Below are positions 1 to 8,172 of a stretch of DNA of 64,000 bases, one piece after another. The notes beneath the pieces were generated by a model. That model ran no database searches, had not been told where the DNA came from, and worked only from the letters and a program-made list of their open reading frames with translations. The stretch comes from Lysinibacillus_B sp031181585 (lineage in GTDB: Bacteria > Bacillota > Bacilli > Bacillales_A > Planococcaceae). The stretch covers positions 930,001 through 994,000 of the forward strand of contig NZ_CP154840.1 of the NCBI RefSeq assembly GCF_047301505.1, written 5' to 3'. Positions within the stretch are counted from its first letter, which is position 1. Each line of letters opens with the position of its first letter. A program made the translations under genes and the position numbers.

Positions 1-1
1 A

Positions 2-106
2 CCAGCAAATTTCAGCGATATGTTGGACAAGCGTCTGTCGCAAATTAAACAGGAGCGTAGTGATGAATTGGAAAGATGGAAGGAAAAGGAGAATGATAAG
101 GAATGA
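2..106 (+). CDS. C-terminal tail of a flagellar export protein, probably FliO (partial)
   Basis: An open frame runs in from the left edge and ends at TGA 104-106, giving 35 codons of a charged tail rich in Lys, Glu, Arg and Asp. The stop overlaps the fliP start as ATGA, the usual translational coupling in fla/che operons. In Bacillales the gene directly before fliP is fliO (fliZ in B. subtilis), a small membrane protein that stabilises FliP, and its cytoplasmic end is typically charged. The identity is inferred from position; nothing in the visible tail is diagnostic. Confidence 0.5.
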   Translation, partial: PANFSDMLDKRLSQIKQERSDELERWKEKENDKE

Positions 107-771
107 ACGAATTTATCTCAATCTTTTCTGAAAGTGATCCGACCAATGTCTCTACTTCTGTAAAGCTATTAATTTTATTAACGGTACTTTCTTTAGCACC
201 GAGCATTTTAATATTAATGACCTCATTTGCACGTATTGTCATCGTACTTTCCTTTACGAGAACAGCGCTTGCAACAAACCAGATGCCCCCGAATCAGGTT
301 ATTATCGGATTGGCACTATTTTTAACTTTTTTTATCATGGCACCAACATTCCAGCAGGTGAACGAACAGGCGTTACAGCCGTTGTTTGACGAGGAAATCG
401 GATTAGAAGAGGCGTATGAGCGTGCTTCTCTTCCGTTTAAGGAGTTCATGGCCAAGCATACAAGGCAAAAGGATTTAGAGCTATTTATAGAATACAATCA
501 GGCAGAGCGTCCGGAATCAGTCGAGGATATTCCTTTGACAATGCTTGTACCAGCCTTTGCCTTAAGTGAAATAAAAACAGCATTTCAAATGGGCTTTATG
601 ATTTTCATTCCCTTTTTAGTAATCGATATGATTGTCGCTTCAGTCTTGATGTCGATGGGGATGATGATGCTGCCTCCAGTTATGATTTCTTTACCGTTCA
701 AGATACTATTATTTGTACTAGTTGACGGTTGGTATTTGATCATGAAATCGTTACTTCAGAGTTTTAGTTAG
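103..771 (+). CDS. fliP: Flagellar type III export gate protein FliP
   Basis: FliP forms the core of the export-gate channel with FliQ and FliR in the membrane, inside the basal-body C-ring. The 222-residue product has the family's length. Hydrophobic segments lie near residues 20-42 and 63-82, a charged non-membrane stretch near 95-150, and two more hydrophobic segments at about 155-215. The blocks FARIVIVLSFTRTAL and MPPNQVIIGLALFLTFF are classic FliP signatures. The start overlaps the preceding gene's stop and fliQ follows after 14 bases, so it belongs to the fla/che operon. Intact and ordinary. Confidence 0.97.
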   Translation: MNEFISIFSESDPTNVSTSVKLLILLTVLSLAPSILILMTSFARIVIVLSFTRTALATNQMPPNQVIIGLALFLTFFIMAPTFQQVNEQALQPLFDEEIGLEEAYERASLPFKEFMAKHTRQKDLELFIEYNQAERPESVEDIPLTMLVPAFALSEIKTAFQMGFMIFIPFLVIDMIVASVLMSMGMMMLPPVMISLPFKILLFVLVDGWYLIMKSLLQSFS

Positions 772-785
772 GGGATGATACAAGT

Positions 786-1055
786 ATGACACAGGAAATG
801 GTCATTTCAATTGCAGAAAGAGCCATCTTTATTGTCCTCATCGTTTCGGGTCCGCTGTTATTAGTAGCGCTAGTTTCCGGTTTGATCGTCAGTATCTTTC
901 AGGCGACCACTTCCATCCAGGAACAGACACTGGCGTTTGTGCCTAAGATTGTGGCAGTGCTGCTGGCTCTTATCTTTTTCGGCGCCTGGATGCTATCACA
1001 AATAACAAGCTATGTGCATGATATTTTAAATAATCTCGTGCGCTATATAGGGTGA
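786..1055 (+). CDS. fliQ: Flagellar type III export gate protein FliQ
   Basis: Small export-gate subunit that joins FliP and FliR in the helical channel complex. The 89 residues contain two long hydrophobic helices (about residues 15-37 and 50-75) joined by a short loop with the conserved pattern ATTSIQEQTLAFVPKI. Length and hairpin topology match the family. Fourteen bases separate it from fliP and five from fliR, so the three are co-transcribed. Nothing unusual. Confidence 0.96.
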   Translation: MTQEMVISIAERAIFIVLIVSGPLLLVALVSGLIVSIFQATTSIQEQTLAFVPKIVAVLLALIFFGAWMLSQITSYVHDILNNLVRYIG

Positions 1056-1060
1056 GTTAG

Positions 1061-1837
1061 ATGACGGAATTAGTACCGAAAATCTCAGTTTTATTGTTGA
1101 TTTTTGTAAGGGTAGCTGCATTTTTTGTATCGGTCCCATTATTTTCATATCGTACAATTCCGTCTCAATTGAAAATAGGCTTTGCATTGGTATTATCCTG
1201 GATGATGTATTATACCTTTTCAATTGAGGCATTCACTATTAACGGAGAATACATATTACTCATCATTAAAGAAGCAATTGTTGGGTTGACGCTTGGATTA
1301 GCGGTTTATATTGTATTTTCTGCAGTCCAAATTGCCGGCGGATTCATTGATTTCCAGATGGGTTTTGCCATGGCAAACATTGTCGATCCGCAAACAGGAG
1401 CACAGAGTCCATTGATGGGGCAGTTTTTTAACTTCCTCCTATTATTGGTGCTATTGGCCATCAACGGCCATCACCTTATCATGGATGGTATCTTTTATAG
1501 CTACCAGTTCATGCCCATTGACCAGTTTTTCCCGCATTTTGGAGATGAGAAGTTCGTAGATATGATTATGAAATTATTTGTAGCAGTTTTTGCGATCGCA
1601 TTCCAAATGTCTGCTCCAATAGTTGCAACCTTATTTTTAGTGACATTCGCTTTAGGGATTACAGGGAAAACAGTACCTCAGTTGAATATTTTTGTTGTCG
1701 GCTTTCCTATTAAAATTGCAATTGGTTTTATCGTATTGGTGATCATGATGGCTGTAATGGTAGAAGTAATGGAAAGTGTTATTGAGATGGCCATAATAGC
1801 GATGCGTAATGTGATGGCGATTTTAGGTGGTGGGTAG
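1061..1837 (+). CDS. fliR: Flagellar type III export gate protein FliR
   Basis: Third export-gate subunit; one copy completes the FliP/FliQ assembly and contacts FlhB. The 258-residue product is strongly hydrophobic with about six membrane segments and carries the FliR block GFIDFQMGFAMANIVDP near residues 95-110. Length is normal. It follows fliQ by 5 bases and ends just before flhB, whose ribosome site lies in the fliR 3' end. In some bacteria FliR and FlhB are fused; here they are separate but tightly coupled. Confidence 0.96.
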   Translation: MTELVPKISVLLLIFVRVAAFFVSVPLFSYRTIPSQLKIGFALVLSWMMYYTFSIEAFTINGEYILLIIKEAIVGLTLGLAVYIVFSAVQIAGGFIDFQMGFAMANIVDPQTGAQSPLMGQFFNFLLLLVLLAINGHHLIMDGIFYSYQFMPIDQFFPHFGDEKFVDMIMKLFVAVFAIAFQMSAPIVATLFLVTFALGITGKTVPQLNIFVVGFPIKIAIGFIVLVIMMAVMVEVMESVIEMAIIAMRNVMAILGGG

Positions 1838-1838
1838 G

Positions 1839-2927
1839 ATGAAGTTATTAATCACAGTAGACCTGCAGTTTTTCGCCGGTGAAAAAACGGAGAAAGCAAC
1901 GCCTAAAAAACGCCAGGACGCTCGTAAAAAAGGACAGGTATTGAAAAGCCAAGATGTGTCAGCAGCATTTTTACTGCTCATCATTTTCATCTTCTTGTTT
2001 TTTGCGGCTCCTATGATGCAGGAAGGGCTCTTTGCTTTCCTTATTCAAGCTTTTCAGCGAAATATGCTCATCGACACCGTATCGATTGAGACCGTTATGA
2101 AGATGTATACGGATACGATTCAAGAAATGGCAATGGTTGTGTTGCCGATCATGGCAATCGCAATGGTTGCAGGCGTTGGAGCAAACTATTTGCAGTTTGG
2201 GTTTCTTTTTACGACAGAAACGCTCAAGCTGGATCTGAAAAAAATTGATCCTATTAAAGGGATTAAAAAGATAATATCAGTCCGTGCGCTTATTAATCTA
2301 GTGAAGTCGCTTCTCAAAATTACCTTTCTCGGGGTCGTAACAGCCGCCGTTATTTGGATCAATTTAGAAGAAGTACTTTCACTAGCATTCCAAAGCCCGT
2401 GGGAAACACTGTCAACTGTAGCACTTCTGACAGGAATTATGGGGATAGCAGCAGCGGTCATGCTTTTATTTATCGCTCTATTAGATTATATATACGAAAA
2501 ATATGAATATGAGAAAAATTTAAAGATGTCCAAGCAGGATATTAAAGATGAGCATAAAAATGCAGAAGGTGACCCCCTCATCAAATCGAAGATTAAGCAG
2601 CGCCAGCGTGAAATGGCAATGCGGCGTATGATGCAGGAAGTGCCTCATGCAGATGTAGTTATTACAAACCCTACGCACTATGCAATTGTACTGAAGTACG
2701 ATGAAAATAGTATGGATGCACCGCGTGTCGTAGCGAAGGGAACAGATTTTGTTGCACAAAAAATTAAGTTAATTGCAAAGGAACATGATGTCGTGATGGT
2801 GGAAAACAGACCGCTTGCCCGTGCGATGTATGATCAGGTAGAAATCGGCGACCAAGTTCCTGAGGAGTTTTTCAAAGCGGTAGCAGAAATTCTTGCTTAT
2901 GTATACCGCATAAAACGCAAAATTTAG
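1839..2927 (+). CDS. flhB: Flagellar export substrate-specificity switch FlhB
   Basis: FlhB controls the switch from rod/hook to filament export by self-cleavage. The ATG at 1839 is preferred over GTG 1827 because AGGTGG at 1825-1830 sits 8 bases upstream and the resulting N-terminus (MKLL..VDLQFFAGEKTEKATPKKR) matches the family. The product is 362 residues: four membrane segments in the first 210, then a cytoplasmic domain. The autocleavage motif NPTH is present at N277-P278-T279-H280, so cleavage should be functional. It overlaps the region just after fliR and is followed by flhA 29 bases later. Confidence 0.96.
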   Translation: MKLLITVDLQFFAGEKTEKATPKKRQDARKKGQVLKSQDVSAAFLLLIIFIFLFFAAPMMQEGLFAFLIQAFQRNMLIDTVSIETVMKMYTDTIQEMAMVVLPIMAIAMVAGVGANYLQFGFLFTTETLKLDLKKIDPIKGIKKIISVRALINLVKSLLKITFLGVVTAAVIWINLEEVLSLAFQSPWETLSTVALLTGIMGIAAAVMLLFIALLDYIYEKYEYEKNLKMSKQDIKDEHKNAEGDPLIKSKIKQRQREMAMRRMMQEVPHADVVITNPTHYAIVLKYDENSMDAPRVVAKGTDFVAQKIKLIAKEHDVVMVENRPLARAMYDQVEIGDQVPEEFFKAVAEILAYVYRIKRKI

Positions 2928-2956
2928 AGCACGAAACATTTTTAGGAGGGACAACT

Positions 2957-4990
2957 ATGCAAGTTCGCGATTTAGGGGTTTTAGGTGCGGTTATTTTAAT
3001 CGTAGCGATGCTCGTCATCCCTCTTCCACACTGGCTGCTGAGTTTCTTGATTATCATCAATATTACATTAGCATTACTGGTGTTATTAACATCGATGAAT
3101 ATGAAAGAAGCATTGGACTTTTCCATATTTCCGACAGTCATCCTGCTCTTAACCCTCTTCCGTCTGGCATTGTCTGTATCCACAACACGTGCCATTTTAG
3201 CAGAAGGTGATGCAGGGGATGTTGTTGAAACATTCGGTAACTTTGTAACCGGCGGAAATGTGCTGGTCGGTATTGTTATCTTCTTATTATTAGTTATTAT
3301 TCAGTTTATCGTTATTACAAAAGGGGCGGAGCGTGTGGCAGAGGTAGCAGCCCGCTTTACGTTAGATGCGATGCCTGGTAAACAAATGAGTATTGACGCA
3401 GATTTAAATGCGGGAATTATCTCGGAGAAGGAAGCACGTGAGCGCCGTGAAAAAGTAGCGGGAGAAGCGGACTTTTACGGAGCGATGGACGGGGCAACAA
3501 AGTTCGTAAAAGGAGACGCCATTGCCTCTATCATTATGGTATTCATCAACCTATTAGTCGGGATGATTATTGGTGTGGCACAAATGGGTCTTGAATTCGG
3601 CGAGGCAGCCAATAAATTCTCGGTCCTGACAGTCGGGGATGGTCTTGTTGCCCAGATTCCGGCATTGCTTATTTCAACAGCAACAGGGATTGTTGTAACA
3701 CGTGCAGCTTCAGATGGTAACCTTGGTGTAGATATTACAAATCAGTTATTCGCACAGTCAAAGTTACTTTATGTTGCCGGCGCTACTATCTTGCTATTAG
3801 GTCTATTCACGCCAATTCCTTTATGGATTACGGTTCCTATAGCAGCATCATTACTTTTAGGTGCATTCTTAATTGACCGTAAGAAAGAAGAGGATCCAGA
3901 AGAAATTCTCGAGATGGAGCAGGAAGTGGCAGCCGATACGATGAAGAGTCCGGAAAATGTCGTCAATCTACTGAGTGTCGACCCAATCGAATTTGAATTT
4001 GGTTACGGCTTGATTCCGCTGGTAGATGCTGCACAGGGCGGTGATTTACTCGACCGAGTAGTAATGATCCGGAGGCAGCTTGCACTGGAACTGGGAATTG
4101 TTATTCCGGTTGTTCGTATACGTGATAACATTCAGCTTCAGCCGAATGAGTACCGTATCAAAATTAAAGGAAATGAAATGGCAAGAGGCGAATTATTACT
4201 TGACCATTACTTGGCTATGAGCCCTGGCGATGATAACTCAATTGAAGGAATTGATACGATTGAACCATCATTCGGACTTCCTGCAAAATGGATTACTGAG
4301 CAAGTTAAGGAAGACGCAGAAATGCTGGGGTATACAGTGGTAGATCCACCGAGCGTGGTTTCGACTCATTTGACAGAAATGATCCGTGCAAATGCGCATG
4401 AATTACTAGGCCGCCAGGAAACGAAGCAGCTGATTGATCACTTACGTGAAACACATGCGATTTTAGTCGATGAATTAACCCCTGCACCGTTATCAATAGG
4501 AGAAATTCAAAAGGTATTGGCGAAATTATTGAGAGAAAATGTCTCGATCCGCAATTTACCTATAATTTTTGAAACGCTCGCAGACTATGCAAAATTGACA
4601 AGCGACACCGATATTTTAACTGAGTACGTCAGACAGGCTTTGGCACGTCAAATTACAACCCAGTTTGTAAACGGGCAGCCGGCTTTAAAAGTCATCACTG
4701 TTTCGGGTAAGGTAGAGAAAATGGTGGCAGATAGTATCCAGCAGACAGATCATGGTAATTATCTAGCAATGGATCCACAAGACTCGCAATTTGTATTAGA
4801 AGCGATTGCCAAAGAAGTAGAGAGAGTATCCTTTATGGAGCAGTCTCCGCTAATTCTGTGCTCTCCCGGAGTTCGAATGTATTTAAGACAGCTTACAGAG
4901 CGGTATTTCCCGCAAATTCCTATTTTATCTTATAACGAGTTGGATGCCGCGGTTGAAATTCAAAGTGTTGGAGTGGTGAATGTAGAATGA
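2957..4990 (+). CDS. flhA: Flagellar export apparatus protein FlhA
   Basis: Large export-gate protein whose cytoplasmic ring docks chaperone-substrate complexes. The 677 residues divide into an N-terminal membrane half (about eight segments to residue 310, including TLFRLALSVSTTRAIL near 70-85) and a C-terminal cytoplasmic domain rich in FlhA-specific blocks. AGGAGGG lies 8 bases before the ATG. The stop overlaps flhF's start (ATGA at 4987), showing coupling into the flhF-flhG pair. Length and composition are typical. Confidence 0.97.
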   Translation: MQVRDLGVLGAVILIVAMLVIPLPHWLLSFLIIINITLALLVLLTSMNMKEALDFSIFPTVILLLTLFRLALSVSTTRAILAEGDAGDVVETFGNFVTGGNVLVGIVIFLLLVIIQFIVITKGAERVAEVAARFTLDAMPGKQMSIDADLNAGIISEKEARERREKVAGEADFYGAMDGATKFVKGDAIASIIMVFINLLVGMIIGVAQMGLEFGEAANKFSVLTVGDGLVAQIPALLISTATGIVVTRAASDGNLGVDITNQLFAQSKLLYVAGATILLLGLFTPIPLWITVPIAASLLLGAFLIDRKKEEDPEEILEMEQEVAADTMKSPENVVNLLSVDPIEFEFGYGLIPLVDAAQGGDLLDRVVMIRRQLALELGIVIPVVRIRDNIQLQPNEYRIKIKGNEMARGELLLDHYLAMSPGDDNSIEGIDTIEPSFGLPAKWITEQVKEDAEMLGYTVVDPPSVVSTHLTEMIRANAHELLGRQETKQLIDHLRETHAILVDELTPAPLSIGEIQKVLAKLLRENVSIRNLPIIFETLADYAKLTSDTDILTEYVRQALARQITTQFVNGQPALKVITVSGKVEKMVADSIQQTDHGNYLAMDPQDSQFVLEAIAKEVERVSFMEQSPLILCSPGVRMYLRQLTERYFPQIPILSYNELDAAVEIQSVGVVNVE

Positions 4991-6145
4991 AAATGAAAAA
5001 GTATAATGCACCCTCAATAGCAGAGGCGATGAAATTAATTCGTGCTGATTTAGGAGAAGATGCAGTCATTCTCAATTCCAAAGTGGTGACTACAAAGAAG
5101 TATTTTGGATTGGTAAAGCAAAAGAGTTTTGAAGTAGTAGCAGGAGTAGACCGGGTGGAAAAAAAGCCGCCCGTTTCTCCGTTGCCTGATTTTTCAGTAC
5201 CTGCTTCCTCCTATGGAGAAGCCGCGGCGACTTCTTCTGTTACAGAGCACGAGAAAGTTGATACACAAATGAATGAAGAGCTGAAGAGGGAGATAGCTGA
5301 TTTAAAATCGATTATGCAGTCGCTTCAACGCCATTCAATCCAATCCCAATATCCGGATGAACTCTTGCCCTTTATTGACTTTCTGAAGCGCCAAGAAGCT
5401 TAGCAAAGAGCTCATCACAGCAATTAGTGATGAGCTTTTTCAGCATTTCAAAAACAAAAACGAGGAAATTGCCTTTGGTGAGATGCAGGTTGTGACAGAA
5501 GCATATTTACGTGACCAGTTGAAGGATGTTGAAATTGGCGGTTTAACATACGATAAAAAATATATTAATATTCTTGGACCGACCGGCGTAGGCAAAACAA
5601 CAACAATTGCCAAAATGGCAGCACGTTCTGTGCTGGAAAAGAAGAAAAAGATTGGCTTTATTACAACAGATACGTATCGGATTGCGGCAATTGAACAATT
5701 GAAAACCTACGCAGGGTTGCTTCAGGCACCAATCGAGATTGCCTATAATGCGGAAGATTATAAGCATGCCTTAGAAAAGCTTGATTACTTGGATGTAATT
5801 TTCATTGACACAGCCGGCCGCAACTATAGGGAAGCTAAATATGTGGAAGATTTACAGCACTTAATTGATTTTAATGCACAGGCTGAATCATTTTTAGTAC
5901 TATCTTTAACAGCAAAAGAGAGAGATTTAGAATCGGTGGTAGAACAATTTGAAGAAATTCCAATTAAAAAGTTTATTTTCACAAAATTGGATGAAACAAA
6001 TTCTATTGGCACTATCTTCAATTTAATGATTAAATATAAAAAGGGACTTGCTTACTATACGAATGGACAAGAAGTACCAGAGGATATTGAGCAGCCAGAC
6101 CTAGAAAAATTATTTGAATTGTTCTTTCAAGGAGAAGTTGAATGA
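4987..6145 (+). pseudogene. flhF: flhF, SRP-type GTPase for flagellar placement, split by a +1 frame change
   Basis: FlhF is a signal-recognition-type GTPase that guides flagellar number and position with FlhG; family length is about 360-390 residues. Here the N-terminal basic domain reads in one frame from ATG 4987 to TAG 5401-5403 (138 residues). The rest, including the GTPase domain (P-loop GPTGVGKTTT near 5577-5606, DTYR, DTAGR, and TKLDE near the end), reads in the +1 frame. The downstream frame is open from 5387. Dropping one G around 5398 restores a continuous protein of about 385 residues (..RQELSKELITAISDEL..). A weak ATG at 5483 could start a separate GTPase-only piece of 220 residues. 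A true mutation, an assembly error or recoding are all possible; a single-base indel is the simplest reading. Confidence 0.85.
5409..5440 (+). other. Strong hairpin plus T-run inside flhF, just after the frame break
   Basis: AGCTCATCAC (5409-5418) pairs perfectly with GTGATGAGCT (5427-5436) around an 8-base loop, followed by TTTTT (5436-5440). The stem can extend outward through one G-T pair and three A-T pairs. It begins 6 bases after the premature TAG. The shape is that of an intrinsic terminator, but it lies within the protein-coding frame of the GTPase half. It could reduce transcription into flhG-che once ribosomes stop at the TAG, or slow ribosomes at the frame break. Confidence 0.75.
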
Positions 6146-7014
6146 GAGATCAAGCCGAAAAATTAAGAATGAAGATGCTTGAGAATGAGGGTGCCTTAGG
6201 AAGATCTATTGCTGTGGTCAGTGGGAAAGGCGGTGTCGGAAAAAGTAATTTTACGATGAACTTCGCTACACTGCTTGCAAAAGAAGGAAAAAAAGTTGTT
6301 GTCTTAGACATGGATATTGGAATGGGCAATATTCACATATTGATGGGGAAAAGCGTATCTACTAGTTTAAAAGATTATCTGGATGGTGATTTCTCTCTCG
6401 ATGAGGTGATACATGAAGGTCCTAGCGGCTTACGGTACATCTCAGGCGGCTCAGGTATGTCCTCTCTAATGGAGTGGTCAGAAGGGATGTTTAATCGATT
6501 GCTTGAAGGGTTTGAGCACCTTCAAAAAACATTCGATTATATTTTGTTTGATATGGGAGCAGGAGCAGCGAACTGGTCATTAGACCTGCTGACGGCAGTC
6601 GATGAAATTATCGTAATTTCTACCGCAGAGCCAACAGCTATTATGGATGCCTATTCCATGATGAAATACATTTATTTAAAAGATAGTGAGAAACGATTTT
6701 CAATTTTATGCAACCGAGCCTTTACACAGGAAGAAGGACAAGACACATTGAATCGTTTGTCTAGTGCAATGCAAAAGTTTCTCTCGAAAGAGGTAACGAT
6801 TCTAGGTTCTTTACCGGAAGACCCTATCGTTCGGCGGGCAGTAAGAGAACAAGTACCGTTTACATTAGCTTACCCTGAGGCTCCTATTTCAAAAACGATG
6901 AATCAAATAGTCAGTAGATTTGTTGATCATCGTCATGAAGAAATCCACGCACCTTCTGAAGCCAAAGGTTTTTTATCAAAATTGAAAAGTATTTTTTCGA
7001 AAGGACGTGATTGA
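6142..7014 (+). CDS. flhG: FlhG (YlxH), MinD-type ATPase partner of FlhF
   Basis: MinD/ParA-family ATPase that controls flagellar number and C-ring assembly by stimulating FlhF. The 290-residue protein starts with a short basic segment (residues 1-20), the FlhF-activating region in this family, then the deviant Walker A GKGGVGKS (28-35). DMDIGMGN and the FDMGAGA switch region follow. A C-terminal amphipathic stretch with FLSKLKSIFS resembles the MinD membrane anchor. The ATG overlaps the flhF stop (ATGA), so its translation is normally coupled to flhF; the frame break upstream may therefore affect it. Confidence 0.95.
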   Translation: MRDQAEKLRMKMLENEGALGRSIAVVSGKGGVGKSNFTMNFATLLAKEGKKVVVLDMDIGMGNIHILMGKSVSTSLKDYLDGDFSLDEVIHEGPSGLRYISGGSGMSSLMEWSEGMFNRLLEGFEHLQKTFDYILFDMGAGAANWSLDLLTAVDEIIVISTAEPTAIMDAYSMMKYIYLKDSEKRFSILCNRAFTQEEGQDTLNRLSSAMQKFLSKEVTILGSLPEDPIVRRAVREQVPFTLAYPEAPISKTMNQIVSRFVDHRHEEIHAPSEAKGFLSKLKSIFSKGRD

Positions 7015-8157
7015 TTGGACTTCTCTAAAAAAAGCAAGCTGTTGATTGTTGATGACTCTGCTTTTATGAGGAAGCTGATTAGTGACTTTTTTGTTGGAAA
7101 CCCGAGGGTAGAAGTAGTGGGAACGGCTCGTAACGGGAAGGATGCAATCAAGAAAATTCAGCAGCTGCAGCCGGATGTTGTAACAATGGATGTCGAAATG
7201 CCCGAAATGAATGGGCTTGAAGCATTAAAAGAAATTATGGCAATTTGTCCTGTACCGGTCGTCATGCTTTCTAGTACAACAAGAAGCGGAACGGATACGA
7301 CAATGATGGCAATGGAATATGGTGCTGTTGATTTTGTTGCAAAGCCAAGTGGAACGATTTCGTTAGATTTACATAAAATTCAGAATGAGCTTGTCCATAA
7401 GGTGGAGCAGGCAACGCAAGTCTCCATTACAAAGTTAAAAAAACCAATTGGTACAAGGCGCTCAGAGCCATCCATTTCATCTATACAAACACCGCCAAGA
7501 TGGAAAAAGGAAGCTTCACCACAACAACCGGCTTCTCCCAAACCATTTCTACATCCGGTAAGAAAGGAATGGAGCAAAGCATCAAGAAAAGTAGTGTTAA
7601 TTGGCACTTCCACGGGAGGGCCGCGTGCATTGCAGGAAGTCATAACTAAAATTCCTTCAGACATTCAAGCGCCTATTCTAATAGTTCAGCATATGCCGGC
7701 AGGATTTACAAAATCATTGGCGAATAGGCTGGACCAATTGAGTGACATCAAAGTGAAGGAAGCAGAACATGGTGATATTTTACAAAATGGTGTGGCTTAT
7801 ATTGCGCCGGGAGGATATCATGTAAAACTGCGTAAGGTAGGGACAACGTTTGGAATAGTTCTTGATCAAACAGAGCCTCCACGTTCAGGACACCGTCCAT
7901 CAGTGGATGTGTTATTTGAAGATGTAAGCAGATTCAATGAATTTGATAAAATCGCTGTCATTATGACTGGAATGGGGTATGACGGGTCAAAAGGTCTGGT
8001 CGCATTAAAGCAGACAGGCAACGTAATGGCCATTGCAGAGTCAGCGGATACGTGTATCGTATATGGGATGCCGAAAGCTGCCGTGGAAACGCAGCTTGTC
8101 GATGAGGTAGCCGATGTTGATGATATTGCACAAAGTATTATGAAATATATGCTTTAA
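7015..8157 (+). CDS. cheB: Chemotaxis methylesterase/deamidase CheB
   Basis: CheB removes methyl groups from chemoreceptors (and deamidates them) for adaptation. The 380 residues form an N-terminal receiver domain (acidic pair D13/D14, phospho-site D59), a Pro/Ser-rich linker near 140-185, and a methylesterase domain with catalytic S199, H226 and D323 (GTSTGGP, QHMPAG, GYDGSKG). Translation starts at TTG 7015, directly abutting the flhG stop; AAAGGA lies about 9 bases upstream. Long linkers are common in Bacillales CheB. cheA follows 15 bases later. Confidence 0.96.
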   Translation: MDFSKKSKLLIVDDSAFMRKLISDFFVGNPRVEVVGTARNGKDAIKKIQQLQPDVVTMDVEMPEMNGLEALKEIMAICPVPVVMLSSTTRSGTDTTMMAMEYGAVDFVAKPSGTISLDLHKIQNELVHKVEQATQVSITKLKKPIGTRRSEPSISSIQTPPRWKKEASPQQPASPKPFLHPVRKEWSKASRKVVLIGTSTGGPRALQEVITKIPSDIQAPILIVQHMPAGFTKSLANRLDQLSDIKVKEAEHGDILQNGVAYIAPGGYHVKLRKVGTTFGIVLDQTEPPRSGHRPSVDVLFEDVSRFNEFDKIAVIMTGMGYDGSKGLVALKQTGNVMAIAESADTCIVYGMPKAAVETQLVDEVADVDDIAQSIMKYML

Positions 8158-8172
8158 AGGGGTGTTCTCTTA

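Noticed and set aside
5395..5404. prfB-like programmed +1 frameshift at the flhF stop (GCTTAGC)
   Set aside because: The stop is followed by C as in prfB, but the P-site codon cannot re-pair well in the +1 frame and no strong internal Shine-Dalgarno lies a few bases upstream. Kept only as a possibility under the flhF finding.
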